DNA from: Lepisosteus oculatus
Taxonomy: Eukaryota; Chordata; Actinopteri; Semionotiformes; Lepisosteidae
Assembly: GCF_040954835.1 (NCBI RefSeq)
Contig: NW_027168257.1
Location: 719,501 to 783,500 of the forward strand
Reading direction: 5' to 3'
Length of the DNA: 64,000 bases
Part shown: piece by piece, positions 1 to 9,393 of the stretch
Numbering within the stretch: the first letter of the stretch is position 1
Layout: the number at the start of each line of letters is the position of its first letter
Made by a program: the position numbers and the translations under genes
The notes under the pieces: generated by a model
Told to the model about the DNA's origin: nothing
Databases searched by the model: none
What the model saw: the letters and a program-made list of their open reading frames with translations, nothing else

Positions 1-2276
1 CAAAATACACCCCCAGGACCTTAATTCTCTTCTCTTGCAGCCTGAGATCATGTCCTTCTTTTGGCTCCCTCCAGTTCTGATAAAAAATCTCGCTCTTTGA
101 TTTGTTAATTTTTGCAGAGGAAGCCAAAGAGAACCGATCACAGCACTGCAGAGCTCTACTAATTGAGGCATTGTCAGAGAGGAGCAGGGTGACGTCATCC
201 ATGTATAGAGATGTCTTTACCTCTCCTCCCCCACTTCCAGGTACTGGTATCCCATTAATGGCCTGATCCTGGCGCAAGGCACAGGCTAAGGGCTCCATAG
301 CCAAAACGAATAACAAGGGGGATAATGGCCAGCCCTGCCTCACAACAGACTTCAAAGGGGCGTGATCTATTGCCATTAACCATTACTCTGCTGTTGCTAC
401 CTGTGTACAGCAGGTTAATCCACTTTCTCATGATGGGGCCAAACTTCATGTGCTCAAGTACCGAAGTTAAGTACTGCCGGTTTAGGCGGTCAAAGGCCTT
501 TTCTAGGTCTACACCTGAAATGCACAGAGGGAGGGAGCGATCCTCTGAGTACAGACAGACATCCCTCAACAAGGCCAGGTTGTCGCTCATCAGGCATCCT
601 GCTATCCCACAAGTCTGTTCTTTCCCTACCAGTGAGGCCACTACATTTTGTAGGCGCAGGAAAAGGGCTTTGGACAGGATCTTAGTGTCCACGCCTAACA
701 GGCTGAGGGGTCTCCAGTTCTTTATGTCATTCTTTGCTCCTTTCTTAAACAAGAGAGAGATAGTGCCTTCTCTTAAGGAGTCAGGCAGCAATTCTGTCTT
801 ATAGCTTTCCTCGAATAGGAGCAGCAGCGGATCCTGAAGCAGATCCCAAAAGGTGCAATAAAATTCTTTAGGGAGCCCGTCAGCACCCGGAGTTTTCCCC
901 TTCTGTAAGCTCTCCATAGCCTGTCTCAGCTCTTCTACTGTCAAATCCCTCTCAAGTACTTCCCTATCTTCTTCACTCAAAACGTTTTCTAGCTTTGAGG
1001 TAAAAAAATGAATTTCTTCATCCTTTACCTCTGTAGAGCTGTACAGTCTTGAGTAGAAGGCCTCGGTGCAGGAGAGGATAGCACTCGGCTCTGTTCTCTC
1101 TCGTCCCTCCTCATCAACTACACTTTCCATGACAGACTTGGAGCCTTCCACTTTCCTGAAAAAGAGGCGAGAACACTTCTCATTTTCTTCCAAGAACTGC
1201 ACTCGACTACTTTCTTCGGCTATGCTCCGGATGTCCTTTTTTAAAAGGGTGATATCCTCGAGCACATCGAAGCCACTGTGCATCATCGTGTAGAGACGCT
1301 GCAGCTGCCTCTGTTTCCTGGCTAGCACTCCTCTCCGTCTGGCAGCAGCCTTCCTTCCCTCAGCCATGAAAAAGGCCTTTGTCCTCACCTTCACCTCCTC
1401 CCACCACTCTCCTACTGACCCGTACAGACACTGCAAGGACAGCCACTGTGATAGTTTCTCCTTGTAGCAGGATACTACCCCCTCGTTCTCTAGCAGCTTT
1501 GTGTTGAGTTTCCAGATGCCTGGGCCAAAGCCCTGGAGTTCCACTCTACGACCTAAAGCCTGATGATCTGAGAAGAAGACAGGCTGAAGAGTGACCCCAA
1601 CAACTTTCACTCTCTCTGAGACAAAGCAATAGTCAATTCTGGAGCTGCTATTCCTCCCTGACCATGTATATCCTGCTGTTGTGGGATATATACATCTATA
1701 TGTGTCTGAGAGTTTAAAGTCTTGAACTAAGTTTTGCAGGGCCAGTGACCTGGAATCCAATTTTATCAGAGAGCTAGACTGCCTGTCTGTGTGCTCTAAG
1801 ATACAATTAAAATCCCCTCCCACTATCACGTCTGTGCTACATAACAATAGGTGAGAGAGTGCCTTGAGTAGCTCCACCCTTCCTCCCACGTCAGTAGGGC
1901 AATACACATTGAATATCCGCAGGTTAATGGTCCCCCATTCCACATCCACACACAGCAACCTGCCATCTATGACCCTCTGAATACTTTTCAATTTGAATGC
2001 CCATCCTTTGAAAAGAATGGCCACGCCAGAGGCTCTGTTGTTATTGTCCCCTGACCAAACAGAAAGCCCTTTATCCCACCTTTCTTCAAAGCTTTTATAC
2101 CTCTCTTGATAGGCTAAAGCACACTCCTGCAACATCAACACATCTCCCTCTCTCTGCTGGAGGTAATCAAAGACAGACTGGCATTTAACTCTGTCATTGA
2201 TACCTCTGGTGTTAAGAGATATTATGTTTAGAGCCATATTACATAAGAAAGTGGAACCAGTCTTTACAAAACACAT
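1..2276 (-). pseudogene. Tx1-clade LINE ORF2: endonuclease-reverse transcriptase (partial)
   Basis: The protein starts near 2236 with MALNIISLNTRGIND, an APE-type endonuclease N-terminus, and goes on to the LMLQEC, GGDFNC and SDHQALG motifs of the nuclease. The RT domain follows, with GKTPGADGLPKEFY, NWRPLSLLGVD and DLEKAFDRLN. The open frame ends at 255 because of a single frameshift near 340-360; in the neighbouring frame the PLSPLLF and YMDD motifs of the RT active site (YMDD near 180-207) continue to base 1. The role in a live element is target nicking and reverse transcription of its own RNA. The C-terminal part is outside the window. Confidence 0.85.
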
Positions 2277-3362
2277 TTCTCTTCTGTCTCACCTGGTCCC
2301 TTCTTCTTTTTCTTTTTCTTCTTACCAATTTCCTGCCAGCCATCCTCTGAATGAGCCTTCATCAGGGTGGCAGCAGTAAAAGCATTCACGGAGTCCATTT
2401 CAAGGAAGGGGGTAGAGGGAGGGGTGGAGGGGTTCCAGCTGTTCCCATCGCCATGCTCTCCTTCCTCCTCGCTCGGGGAGAAAACAGAGTCATTTTTCCT
2501 TTTCCTCAAGTCCAGCTCCTGGGAGCACTGAGGGGAAAGGGGTGCAGCCGATGCACCAGTCTCCTCTTCCCCCTCACCAACCATTTGCTGCAGATCCTCT
2601 GTGATGGACTGGATGGAGGAGAGGAGGGCATCTGTAGCACTTGCAGAGTCTGAGAAAAGCAGCTCCGCTGAATCCTGGGTATCCTCGCTGGACCCGCTCC
2701 ACCGGGGGGCCCCACACTGGCCCTCGTTCTGAGGAGCAGGAGTGGGGGAGGGGTCCTCGCTGTTCTCGGGGGTTTTCAAACCCTCGTGCTTGTCTGGTGC
2801 AGTCTGTTGTGGGGGCGTAGTGGATTTCTCTTCCACCGGCCCCGGAACCACAGCAGGGCAGATCCTGGCTGGAGGCTGAGACTTTATCAAACAAGGGTTC
2901 TTTGTTTGACTTGTTGTTTGCTTTGGCTTTTCGGGCCGGTTTGGCTGAAACAAGCACTGCCTCATCCTTTCTCATTTTGAGTTTATTGGCGTAGGCATGA
3001 GGGCAGTTTATAAAAACGTGTCCTTCCAAGCCAAGTAAATTGCACTTTGGCAGCATTGAACAGTCAGAGGCTAAATGTCCCTGTTTGCCACAGGTCTTGC
3101 AGCATTTCACAGTGCAGGGCGATGCCAGGTGTCCCACAGCGCCGACACACCTTTGGTTGTCCCACATAAAAAACATAGCCATTGCAGGCGCCCAGCCAGA
3201 TTGTAGAGGGCAGGTGCCTTAAGCCTCCATTTACATTGTCCGGTAGCAAGCGAACCTCGAATTTCCTTGCTCCTGCTTTTATACCGTCAACATATCTAAC
3301 CTCAGTTCCATGGTGGACGGTGCAGTACTGGTTAAGCCAGGTGTGAATGTCCTCCGTCTTTT
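2264..3362 (-). pseudogene. Tx1-clade LINE ORF1: CCHC zinc-knuckle RNA-binding protein (partial)
   Basis: It lies just upstream of ORF2 on the minus strand, and the ORF1 stop overlaps the start region of ORF2. Visible pieces, spread over three frames, are the TEDIHTWL...YCTVHHGTEV segment, the VCRRCG knuckle, a CCKTCGKQGHLASDC knuckle, a NCPHAY knuckle, then a Pro/Ser/Glu-rich and Lys-rich C-terminal tail ending near 2266. At least two frameshifts separate these pieces. The N-terminal part is missing because the element is truncated at 3362, but it is present in the related fragment at 9427-9966. The product would bind element RNA; this copy is not functional. Confidence 0.8.
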
Positions 3363-3381
3363 TTGAAGGTACAGGCATTGA

Positions 3382-3452
3382 GCATTGGTGGTTCAGTGTT
3401 AGAATTCTCGCCTGCCACGCGGGAGGCTTGGTTTTGATTCCCAGCCAATGCA
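3382..3452 (+). pseudogene. tRNA-Gly (GCC), degenerate
   Basis: The 71-nt cloverleaf matches vertebrate tRNA-Gly-GCC, with acceptor GCATTGG/CCAATGC and anticodon loop CTGCCAC. The D-loop reads AGTGTTAGA rather than AGTGGTAGA, and the T-arm (GTTTTGATTCC) has lost the conserved TTCGATT, so the B box is damaged. It lies 19 bp from the truncated LINE end. Probably a relic. Confidence 0.75.
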
Positions 3453-3976
3453 GTGGCTTTTGCAACTCGCAACTGAAAACCCACTGAAGCTAAGCGGGTG
3501 TGAGCTAGGTCAGTACCCGGATGAGGGTGAGCTACAGGGAAAAACAAAGCTTCCAGCTGGAAGCGGTGTTAATGGTGCCGGCGGGGGGGCGCTCACCCTG
3601 AGGTCTGTGCGGGTCCCAATGCCCCAGTATAGTGACGGAGATGCTGTGTTGTAAGAGGGCGCTGTCTTTTGGATGAGATGTAAAACCGAGGTCACAGCGC
3701 TCTGTGGTCATTAAAAATGACCACCAAAACCTTTGACAAAAGCTCTTGGTAATTGATGGTCTTCAAAAATGCTTCTCCTTTAGGTACATTTTAAATCAGC
3801 TGAAAAATGCTGTGAAATGGGGGGCATTTCAGGCCAGTGTAGGATTTTGGTTACAAGAACCATGAAAGTGCACAAGAAAGCCCGTACACTGAATTACACG
3901 GCTTTCTATTCAAAAGAGGACAAAAGAAATTCCCTGAGTTCGATTTTTTGCAGCACTGAGAGGGGCACTGTTGCGA

Positions 3977-4031
3977 GGCCAGTTAGCTCAGTTGGTTAGA
4001 GCGTGGTGCTAATAACGCCAAGGTTGTTGGG
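3977..4031 (+). pseudogene. tRNA-Ile (AAT), cut in the T-arm by the U5 array
   Basis: The first 50 or so nucleotides match tRNA-Ile-AAT (GGCCAGTTAGCTCAGTTGG, anticodon loop CTAATAA). In the T-arm the sequence changes directly into the U5 repeat at TCCGGCCGTC, so the 3' acceptor strand is gone. The junction marks the left edge of the U5 array. Confidence 0.85.
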
Positions 4032-4330
4032 TCCGGCCGTCTGATTGGCGTTCTTTTCTTTGGGGGGCGGGAAGTGTCCGGCCGCAGGGGATCTTGGGAC
4101 CTTGCCTGCATAGCGGCTTCCCAGAGTGCGTCGTTTCCGGCACAGTGTGGCCGGGTGTTTTCCGAGTTATCGCACGGATTGGTCACGCTCGCAAGCCGTG
4201 AGCCGCAGGCGATGAGCCCGGAGCTGAACGGGCCCCACTGGCTAGTTTGTAAGGCCAGGTGCATTGCCAACCACGACCGGCAGCGCAGAGGCTTTGAAGG
4301 CGGCCTGGGCTCCTGTAGCTGTGCAGCCAC

Positions 4331-4449
4331 GCACTCTGGTTTCTTTTCATGTTGTACAAATCTTTCGCCTTTTACTAAAGATTTCCGTGGAGAGGAGCAT
4401 GAAGGAGTTCCATGCAATTTTTGTGCTTCCCTGCCTTCGGGTGGGGCGC
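4331..4449 (+). ncRNA. RNU5: U5 snRNA, copy 1 (left edge, divergent)
   Basis: U5 is the spliceosomal snRNA that holds the exon ends through loop 1. The loop GCCTTTTAC in its stem (ATCTTTCGCC...ACTAAAGATTT) is exact, followed by GTGGAGAGGAG, the Sm site AATTTTTG (4417-4424) and a terminal stem-loop with a TTCG tetraloop. The 119-nt length fits vertebrate U5. This edge copy has TTCTTTTCATGTTG where the others have TTCTCTTCATCTCG, and its upstream octamer is GCCTGCAT instead of CTTTGCAT, so it may be weakly expressed or dead. Confidence 0.85.
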
Positions 4450-4611
4450 AGCCTGGCTGGTCAAAGAGAGAAAACAAAAACGCCCGCAATCGGTCTTGTT
4501 ATGGCGATTGTGGCAGTCTGCTCCGCGAGTCCACGGTCTCCGGCCGTCTGATTGGCGCTCTTTTCTTTGGGGGGCGGGAAGTGTCCGGCCGCAGGGGATC
4601 TTGGGACCTCG

Positions 4612-4640
4612 CTTTGCATAGCGGCTTCCCAGAGTGCGTC
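4612..4640 (+). promoter_or_regulatory. U5 distal sequence element: octamer plus STAF-like site (copy 2)
   Basis: CTTTGCAT (7 of 8 matches to the octamer ATTTGCAT) is followed 5 bp later by CTTCCCAGAGTGCGTC, close to the STAF/ZNF143 site. They lie at about -227 to -199 from U5 copy 2, the usual place for a vertebrate snRNA enhancer. The same pair recurs in every later unit, about 508 bp apart. Confidence 0.75.
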
Positions 4641-4774
4641 GTTTCCGGCACAGTGTGGCCGGGTGTTTTCCGAGTTATCGCACGGATTGGTCACGCTCGC
4701 AAGCCGTGAGCCGCAGGCGATGAGCCCGGAGCTGAACGGGCCCCACTGGCTAGTTTGTAAGGCCAGGTGCATTG

Positions 4775-4794
4775 CCAACCACGACCGGCAGCGC
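4775..4794 (+). promoter_or_regulatory. Candidate proximal sequence element of U5 (copy 2)
   Basis: The segment CCAACCACGACCGGCAGCGC lies at about -64 to -45, the place where SNAPc binds in vertebrate snRNA genes, and its first half (ACCxCGAC) resembles known PSEs. The second half is a weak match. Half of the units carry a variant (CAGGGC for CAGCGC). Confidence 0.4.
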
Positions 4795-4838
4795 AGAGGC
4801 TTTGAAGGCGGCCTGGGCTCCTGCAGCTGTGCAGCCAC

Positions 4839-4957
4839 GCACTCTGGTTTCTCTTCATCTCGTACAAATCTTTCGCCTTTTACTAAAGATTTCCGTGGAG
4901 AGGAGCATGAATGAGTTCCATGCAATTTTTGTGCTTCCCTGCTTTCGGGTGGGGCGC
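4839..4957 (+). ncRNA. RNU5: U5 snRNA, copy 2
   Basis: Representative copy: starts GCACTCTGGTTTCTCTTC, loop 1 GCCTTTTAC intact, Sm site AATTTTTG, terminal stem CTTCCCTGC...GGGGCG. The basal stem can form between 5' ACTC and 3' GAGT. The terminal loop reads TTTCG where most copies have CTTCG. A full octamer, STAF-like site and 3' box surround it, so it could be active. Confidence 0.9.
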
Positions 4958-4967
4958 AGCCTGGCTG

Positions 4968-4979
4968 GTCAAAGAGAGA
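4968..4979 (+). terminator. U5 snRNA 3' box (copy 2)
   Basis: GTCAAAGAGAGA, 11 nt after the U5 end, fits the snRNA 3'-end processing signal GTTTN0-3AAARNNAGA apart from one or two bases. It recurs after each U5 copy. Confidence 0.65.
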
Positions 4980-5346
4980 AAACAAAAACGCTCGCAATCG
5001 GTCTTGTTATGGCGATTGTGGCAGTCTGCTCCGCGAGTCCACGGTCTCCGGCCGTCTGATTGGCGCTCTTTTCTTTGGGGGGCGGGAAGTGTCCGGCCGC
5101 AGGGGATCTTGGGACCTCACTTTGCATAGCGGCTTCCCAGAGTGCGTCATTTCCGGCACAGTGTGGCCGGGTGTTTTCCGAGTTATCGCACGGATTGGTC
5201 ACGCTCGCAAGCCGTGAGCCGCAGGCGTTGAGCCCGGAGCTGAACGGGCCCCACTGGCTAGTTTGTAAGGCCAGGTGCATTGCCAACCACGACCGGCAGC
5301 GCAGAGGCTTTGAAGGCGGCCTGGGCTCCTGTAGCTGTGCAGCCAC

Positions 5347-5465
5347 GCACTCTGGTTTCTCTTCATCTCGTACAAATCTTTCGCCTTTTACTAAAGATTT
5401 CCGTGGAGAGGAGCATGAATGAGTTCCATGCAATTTTTGTGCTTCCCTGCCTTCGGGTGGGGCGC
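5347..5465 (+). ncRNA. RNU5: U5 snRNA, copy 3
   Basis: The gene body differs from copy 2 only in the terminal loop, and the basal stem (GAGT) and Sm site are intact. The STAF-like site upstream reads GTGCGTCATTTCC rather than GTGCGTCGTTTCC. A type A unit (upstream GCTAGTTTGTAAGG, CAGCGCAG). Confidence 0.9.
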
Positions 5466-5854
5466 AGCCTGGCTGGTCAAAAAGAGAAAACAAAAACGCT
5501 CGCAATCGGTCTTGTTATGGCGATTGTGGCAGTCTGCTCCGCGAGTCCTCGGTCTCCGGCCGTCTGATTGGCGCTCTTTTCTTTGGGGGTTGGGAAGTGT
5601 CCGGCCGCAGGGGATCTTGGGACCTCGCTTTGCATAGCGGCTTCCCAGAGTGCGTCGTTTCCGGCACAGTGTGGCCGGGTGTTTTCCGAGTTATCGCACG
5701 GATTGGTCACGCTCGCAAGCCGTGAGCCGCAGGCGATGAGCCCGGAGCTGAACGGGCCCCACTGGCTAGTTTGTAAGGCCAGGTGCATTGCCAACTACGA
5801 CCGGCAGCGCAGAGGCTTTGAAGGCGGCCTGGGCTCCTGCAGCTGTGCAGCCGC

Positions 5855-5973
5855 GCACTCTGGTTTCTCTTCATCTCGTACAAATCTTTCGCCTTTTACT
5901 AAAGATTTCCGTGGAGAGGAGCATGAACGAGTTCCATGCAATTTTTGTGCTTCCCTGCCTTCGGGTGGGGCGC
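5855..5973 (+). ncRNA. RNU5: U5 snRNA, copy 4
   Basis: Loop 1, Sm site and terminal stem are intact. The segment before the Sm site reads GAACGAGTTCC where copies 2 and 3 have GAATGAGTTCC, and the base before the gene is changed (CCGC for CCAC). A type A unit. Confidence 0.9.
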
Positions 5974-6358
5974 AGCCTGGCTGGTCAAAGAGAGAAAACA
6001 AAAACGCTCGCAATCGGTCTTGTTATGGCGATTGTGGCAGTCTGCTCCGCGAGTCCTCGGTCTCCGGCCGTCTGATTGGCGCTCTTTTCTTTGGGGGTTG
6101 GGAAGTGTCCGGCCGCAGGGGATCTTGGGACCTCGCTTTGCATAGCGGCTTCCCAGAGTGCGTCGTTTCCGGCACAGTGTGGCCGGGTGTTTTCCGAGTT
6201 ATTGGAATGGTCACGCTCGCAAGCCGTGAGCCGCAGGCGATGAGCCCGGAGCTGAACGGGCCCCACTGGCTAGTTTGTAAGGCCAGGTGCATTGCCAACC
6301 ACGACCGGCAGCGCAGAGGCTTTGAAGGCGGCCTGGGCTCCTGCAGCTGTGCAGCCAC

Positions 6359-6477
6359 ACACTCTGGTTTCTCTTCATCTCGTACAAATCTTTCGCCTTT
6401 TACTAAAGATTTCCGTGGAGAGGAGCATGAATGCGTTCCATGCAATTTTTGTGCTTCCCTGCCTTCGGGTGGGGCGC
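6359..6477 (+). ncRNA. RNU5: U5 snRNA, copy 5
   Basis: Starts ACACTCTGG, closer to the A start of human U5 than the other copies. It has GAATGCGTTCC before the Sm site, so one pair of the ACTC/GAGT basal stem is lost. Its unit is 504 bp because 4 bp are missing near 6200. A type A unit, first half of the first A-B dimer. Confidence 0.88.
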
Positions 6478-6866
6478 AGCCTGGCTGGTCAAAGAGAGAA
6501 AACAAAAACGCCCGCAATCGGTCTTGTTATGGCGATTGTGGCAGTCTGCTCCGCGAGTCCACGGTCTCCGGCCGTCTGATTGGCGCTCTTTTCTTTGGGG
6601 GGCGGGAAGTGTCCGGCCGCAGGGGATCTTGGGACCTCGCTTTGCATAGCGGCTTCCCAGAGTGCGTCATTTCCGGCACAGTGTGGCCGGGTGTTTTCCG
6701 AGTTATCGCACGGATTCGGCACGATCGCAAGCCGTGAGCCGCAGGCGATGAGCCCGGAGCTGAACGGGCCCCACTGGCTCGTTTGTAAGGCCAGGTGTAT
6801 TGCCAACCACGACCGGCAGGGCAGAGGCTTTGAAGGTGGCCTGGGCTCCTGCAGCTGTGTAGCCAC

Positions 6867-6985
6867 GCACTCTGGTTTCTCTTCATCTCGTACAAATCTT
6901 TCGCCTTTTACTAAAGATTTCCGTGGAGAGGAGCATGAACGAGTTCCATGCAATTTTTGTGCTTCCCTGCCTTCGGGTGGGGCGC
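6867..6985 (+). ncRNA. RNU5: U5 snRNA, copy 6
   Basis: A type B unit: upstream GCTCGTTTGTAAGG, GTGTATTGCC and CAGGGCAG, and CGGCACGATCGC in place of TGGTCACGCTCGC. The U5 body has GAACGAGTTCC, so the basal stem is kept. Loop 1 and the Sm site are intact. Confidence 0.9.
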
Positions 6986-7374
6986 AGCCTGGCTGGTCAA
7001 AGAGAGAAAACAAAAACGCTCGCAATCGGTCTTGTTATGGCGATTGTGGCAGTCTGCTCCGCGAGTCCACGGTCTCCGGCCGTCTGATTGGCGCTCTTTT
7101 CTTTGGGGGTTGGGAAGTGTCCGGCCGCAGGGGATCTTGGGACCTCGCTTTGCATAGCGGCTTCCCAGAGTGCGTCGTTTCCGGCACAGTGCGGCCGGGT
7201 GTTTTCCGAGTTATCGCACGGATTGGTCACGCTCGCAAGCCGTGAGCCGCAGGCGATGAGCCCGGAGCTGAACGGGCCCCACTGGCTAGTTTGTAAGGCC
7301 AGGTGCATTGCCAACCACGACCGGCAGCGCAGAGGCTTTGAAGGCGGCCTGGGCTCCTGCAGCTGTGCAGCCAC

Positions 7375-7493
7375 GCACTCTGGTTTCTCTTCATCTCGTA
7401 CAAATCTTTTGCCTTTTACTAAAGATTTCCGTGGAGAGGAGCATGAATGCGTTCCATGCAATTTTTGTGCTTCCCTGCCTTTGGGTGGGGCGC
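7375..7493 (+). ncRNA. RNU5: U5 snRNA, copy 7
   Basis: A type A unit. One base of the stem next to loop 1 is changed (TCTTTTGCC for TCTTTCGCC), and GAATGCGTTCC breaks one basal-stem pair. The terminal loop is TTTG. Sm site intact. Confidence 0.86.
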
Positions 7494-7882
7494 AGCCTGG
7501 CTGGTCAAAGAGAGAAAACAAAAATGCCCGCAATCGGTCTTGTTATGGCGATTGTGGCAGTCTGCTCCGCGAGTCCACGGTCTCCGGCCGTCTGATTGGC
7601 TCTCTTTTCTTTGGGGGGCGGGAAGTGTCCGGCCGCAGGGGATCTTGGGACCTCGCTTTGCATAGCGGCTTCCCAGAGTGCGTCGTTTCCGGCACAGTGT
7701 GGCCGGGTGTTTTCCGAGTTATCGCACGGATTTGGCACGCTCGCAAGCCGTGAGCCGCAGGCGATGAGCCCGGAGCTGAACGGGCCCCACTGGCTCGTTT
7801 GTAAGGCCAGGTGTATTGCCAACCACGACCGGCAGGGCAGAGGCCTTGAAGGCGGCCTGGGCTCCTGCAGCTGTGCAGCCAC

Positions 7883-8001
7883 GCACTCTGGTTTCTCTTC
7901 ATCTCGTACAAATCTTTCGCCTTTTACTAAAGATTTCCGTGGAGAGGAGCATGAATGAGTTCCATGCAATTTTTGTGCTTCCCTGCCTTTGGGTGGGGCG
8001 C
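7883..8001 (+). ncRNA. RNU5: U5 snRNA, copy 8
   Basis: A type B unit with a U5 body like copy 2 (GAATGAGTTCC), full loop 1 and Sm site, and terminal loop TTTG. Octamer and STAF-like site present near 7657-7685. Confidence 0.9.
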
Positions 8002-8390
8002 AGCCTGGCTGGTCAAAGAGAGAAAACAAAAACGCTCGCAATCGGTCTTGTTATGGCGATTGTGGCAGTCTGCTCCGCGAGTCCTCGGTCTCCGGCCGTC
8101 TGATTGGCGCTCTTTTTTTTGGGGGTTGGGAAGTGTCCGGCTGCAGGGGATCTTGGGACCTCGCTTTGCATAGCGGCTTCCCAGAGTGCGTCGTTTCCGG
8201 CACAGTGTGGCCGGGTGTTTTCCGAGTTATCGCACGGATTGGTCACGCTCGCAAGCCGTGAGCCGCAGGCGATGAGCCCGGAGCTGAACGGGCCCCACTG
8301 GCTAGTTTGTAAGGCCAGGTGCATTGCCAACCACGACCGGCAGCGCAGAGGCTTTGAAGGCGGCCTGGGCTCCTGCAGCTGTGCAGCCAC

Positions 8391-8509
8391 GCACTCTGGT
8401 TTCTCTTCATCTCGTACAAATCTTTCGCCTTTTACTAAAGATTTCCGTGGAGAGGAGCATGAATGCGTTCCATGCAATTTTTGTGCTTCCCTGCCTTTGG
8501 GTGGGGCGC
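8391..8509 (+). ncRNA. RNU5: U5 snRNA, copy 9
   Basis: A type A unit with GAATGCGTTCC (one basal-stem pair lost) and a TTTG terminal loop, as in copy 7. Loop 1 and Sm site are intact. Confidence 0.88.
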
Positions 8510-8898
8510 AGCCTGGCTGGTCAAAGAGAGAAAACAAAAACGCCCGCAATCGGTCTTGTTATGGCGATTGTGGCAGTCTGCTCCGCGAGTCCACGGTCTC
8601 CGGCCGTCTGATTGGCGCTCTTTTCTTTGGAGGGCGGGAAGTGTCCGGCCGCAGGGGATCTTGGGACCTCGCTTTGCATAGCGGCTTCCCAGAGTGCGTC
8701 GTTTCCGGCACAGTGTGACCGGGTGTTTTCCGAGTTATCGCACGGATTCGGCACGCTCGCAAGCCGTGAGCCGCAGGCGATGAGCCCGGAGCTGAACGGG
8801 CCCCACTGGCTCGTTTGTAAGGCCAGGTGTATTGCCAACCACGACCGGCAGGGCAGAGGCTTTGAAGGTGGCCTGGGCTCCTGCAGCTGTGCAGCCAC

Positions 8899-9017
8899 GC
8901 ACTCTGGTTTCTCTTCATCTCGTACAAATCTTTCGCCTTTTACTAAAGATTTCCGTGGAGAGAAGCATGAACGAGTTCCATGCAATTTTTGTGCTTCCCT
9001 GCCTTCGGGTGGGGCGC
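8899..9017 (+). ncRNA. RNU5: U5 snRNA, copy 10
   Basis: A type B unit. The stem reads GAGAGAAGCATGAACGAG, one G-to-A change from the other copies; loop 1 and Sm site are intact. It is the last U5 before the array is interrupted: the next unit stops at 9393, just before its U5 gene. Confidence 0.87.
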
Positions 9018-9393
9018 AGCCTGGCTGGTCAAAGAGAGAAAACAAAAACGCTCGCAATCGGTCTTGTTATGGCGATTGTGGCAGTCTGCTCCGCGAGTCC
9101 TCGGTCTCCGGCCGTCTGATTGGCGCTCTTTTCTTTGGGGGGCGGGAAGTGTCCGGCCGCAGGGGATCTTGGGACCTCGCTTTGCATAGCGGCTTCCCAG
9201 AGTGCGTCGTTTCCGGCACAGTGTGGCCGGGTGTTTTCCGAGTTATCGCACGGATTGGGCACGCTCGCAAGCCGTGAGCCGCAGGCGATGAGCCCGGAGC
9301 TGAACGGGCCCCACTGGCTCGTTTGTAAGGCCAGGTGTATTGCCAACCACGACCGGCAGGGCAGAGGCCTTGAAGGCGGCCTGGGCTCCTGCA

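Larger units (their letters stand above)
1..3362 (-). mobile_element. Tx1-clade LINE, 5'-truncated, continues beyond the left edge
   Basis: A non-LTR retrotransposon read on the minus strand. It holds the C-terminal two thirds of ORF1 (about 2264-3362, with CCHC zinc knuckles) followed by ORF2 (endonuclease plus reverse transcriptase, 1-2276). The APE-type endonuclease and ZCCHC3-like ORF1 are characteristic of the Tx1 group of the L1 lineage. The 5' end stops inside ORF1 at a CGTCTT motif shared with the flanking tRNA-Gly unit, so the copy is 5'-truncated, as is usual for target-primed reverse transcription. The 3' end lies outside the window. Frame breaks in both ORFs mark it as dead. Confidence 0.85.
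3363..4031 (+). repeat. Ser-Gly-Ile tRNA unit, copy A (Gly plus cut Ile)
   Basis: This is a piece of the tRNA unit found again at 16768-20130, 28655-30262, 44632-46965 and 60330-61135, and inverted at 33116-33832. It starts at the TTTTTTGAAGG motif just upstream of tRNA-Gly and ends inside tRNA-Ile. The 520-bp spacer between the two tRNAs (3453-3976) is conserved in all copies and I see no gene in it. The tRNA-Ser end of the unit is replaced by the LINE, and the far end by the U5 array. Confidence 0.8.

Noticed and set aside
4460-9280. Repeated frames of 178, 221 and 389 codons on both strands of the array
   Set aside because: They recur every 508 bp in all frames of the U5 unit, overlap the U5 RNA gene and have no protein motif; by-products of a GC-rich tandem repeat.
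4032-9393. CRISPR-like or satellite-only interpretation of the regular repeats
   Set aside because: The period is 508 bp with no unique spacers, and each unit contains a full U5 gene with promoter elements.
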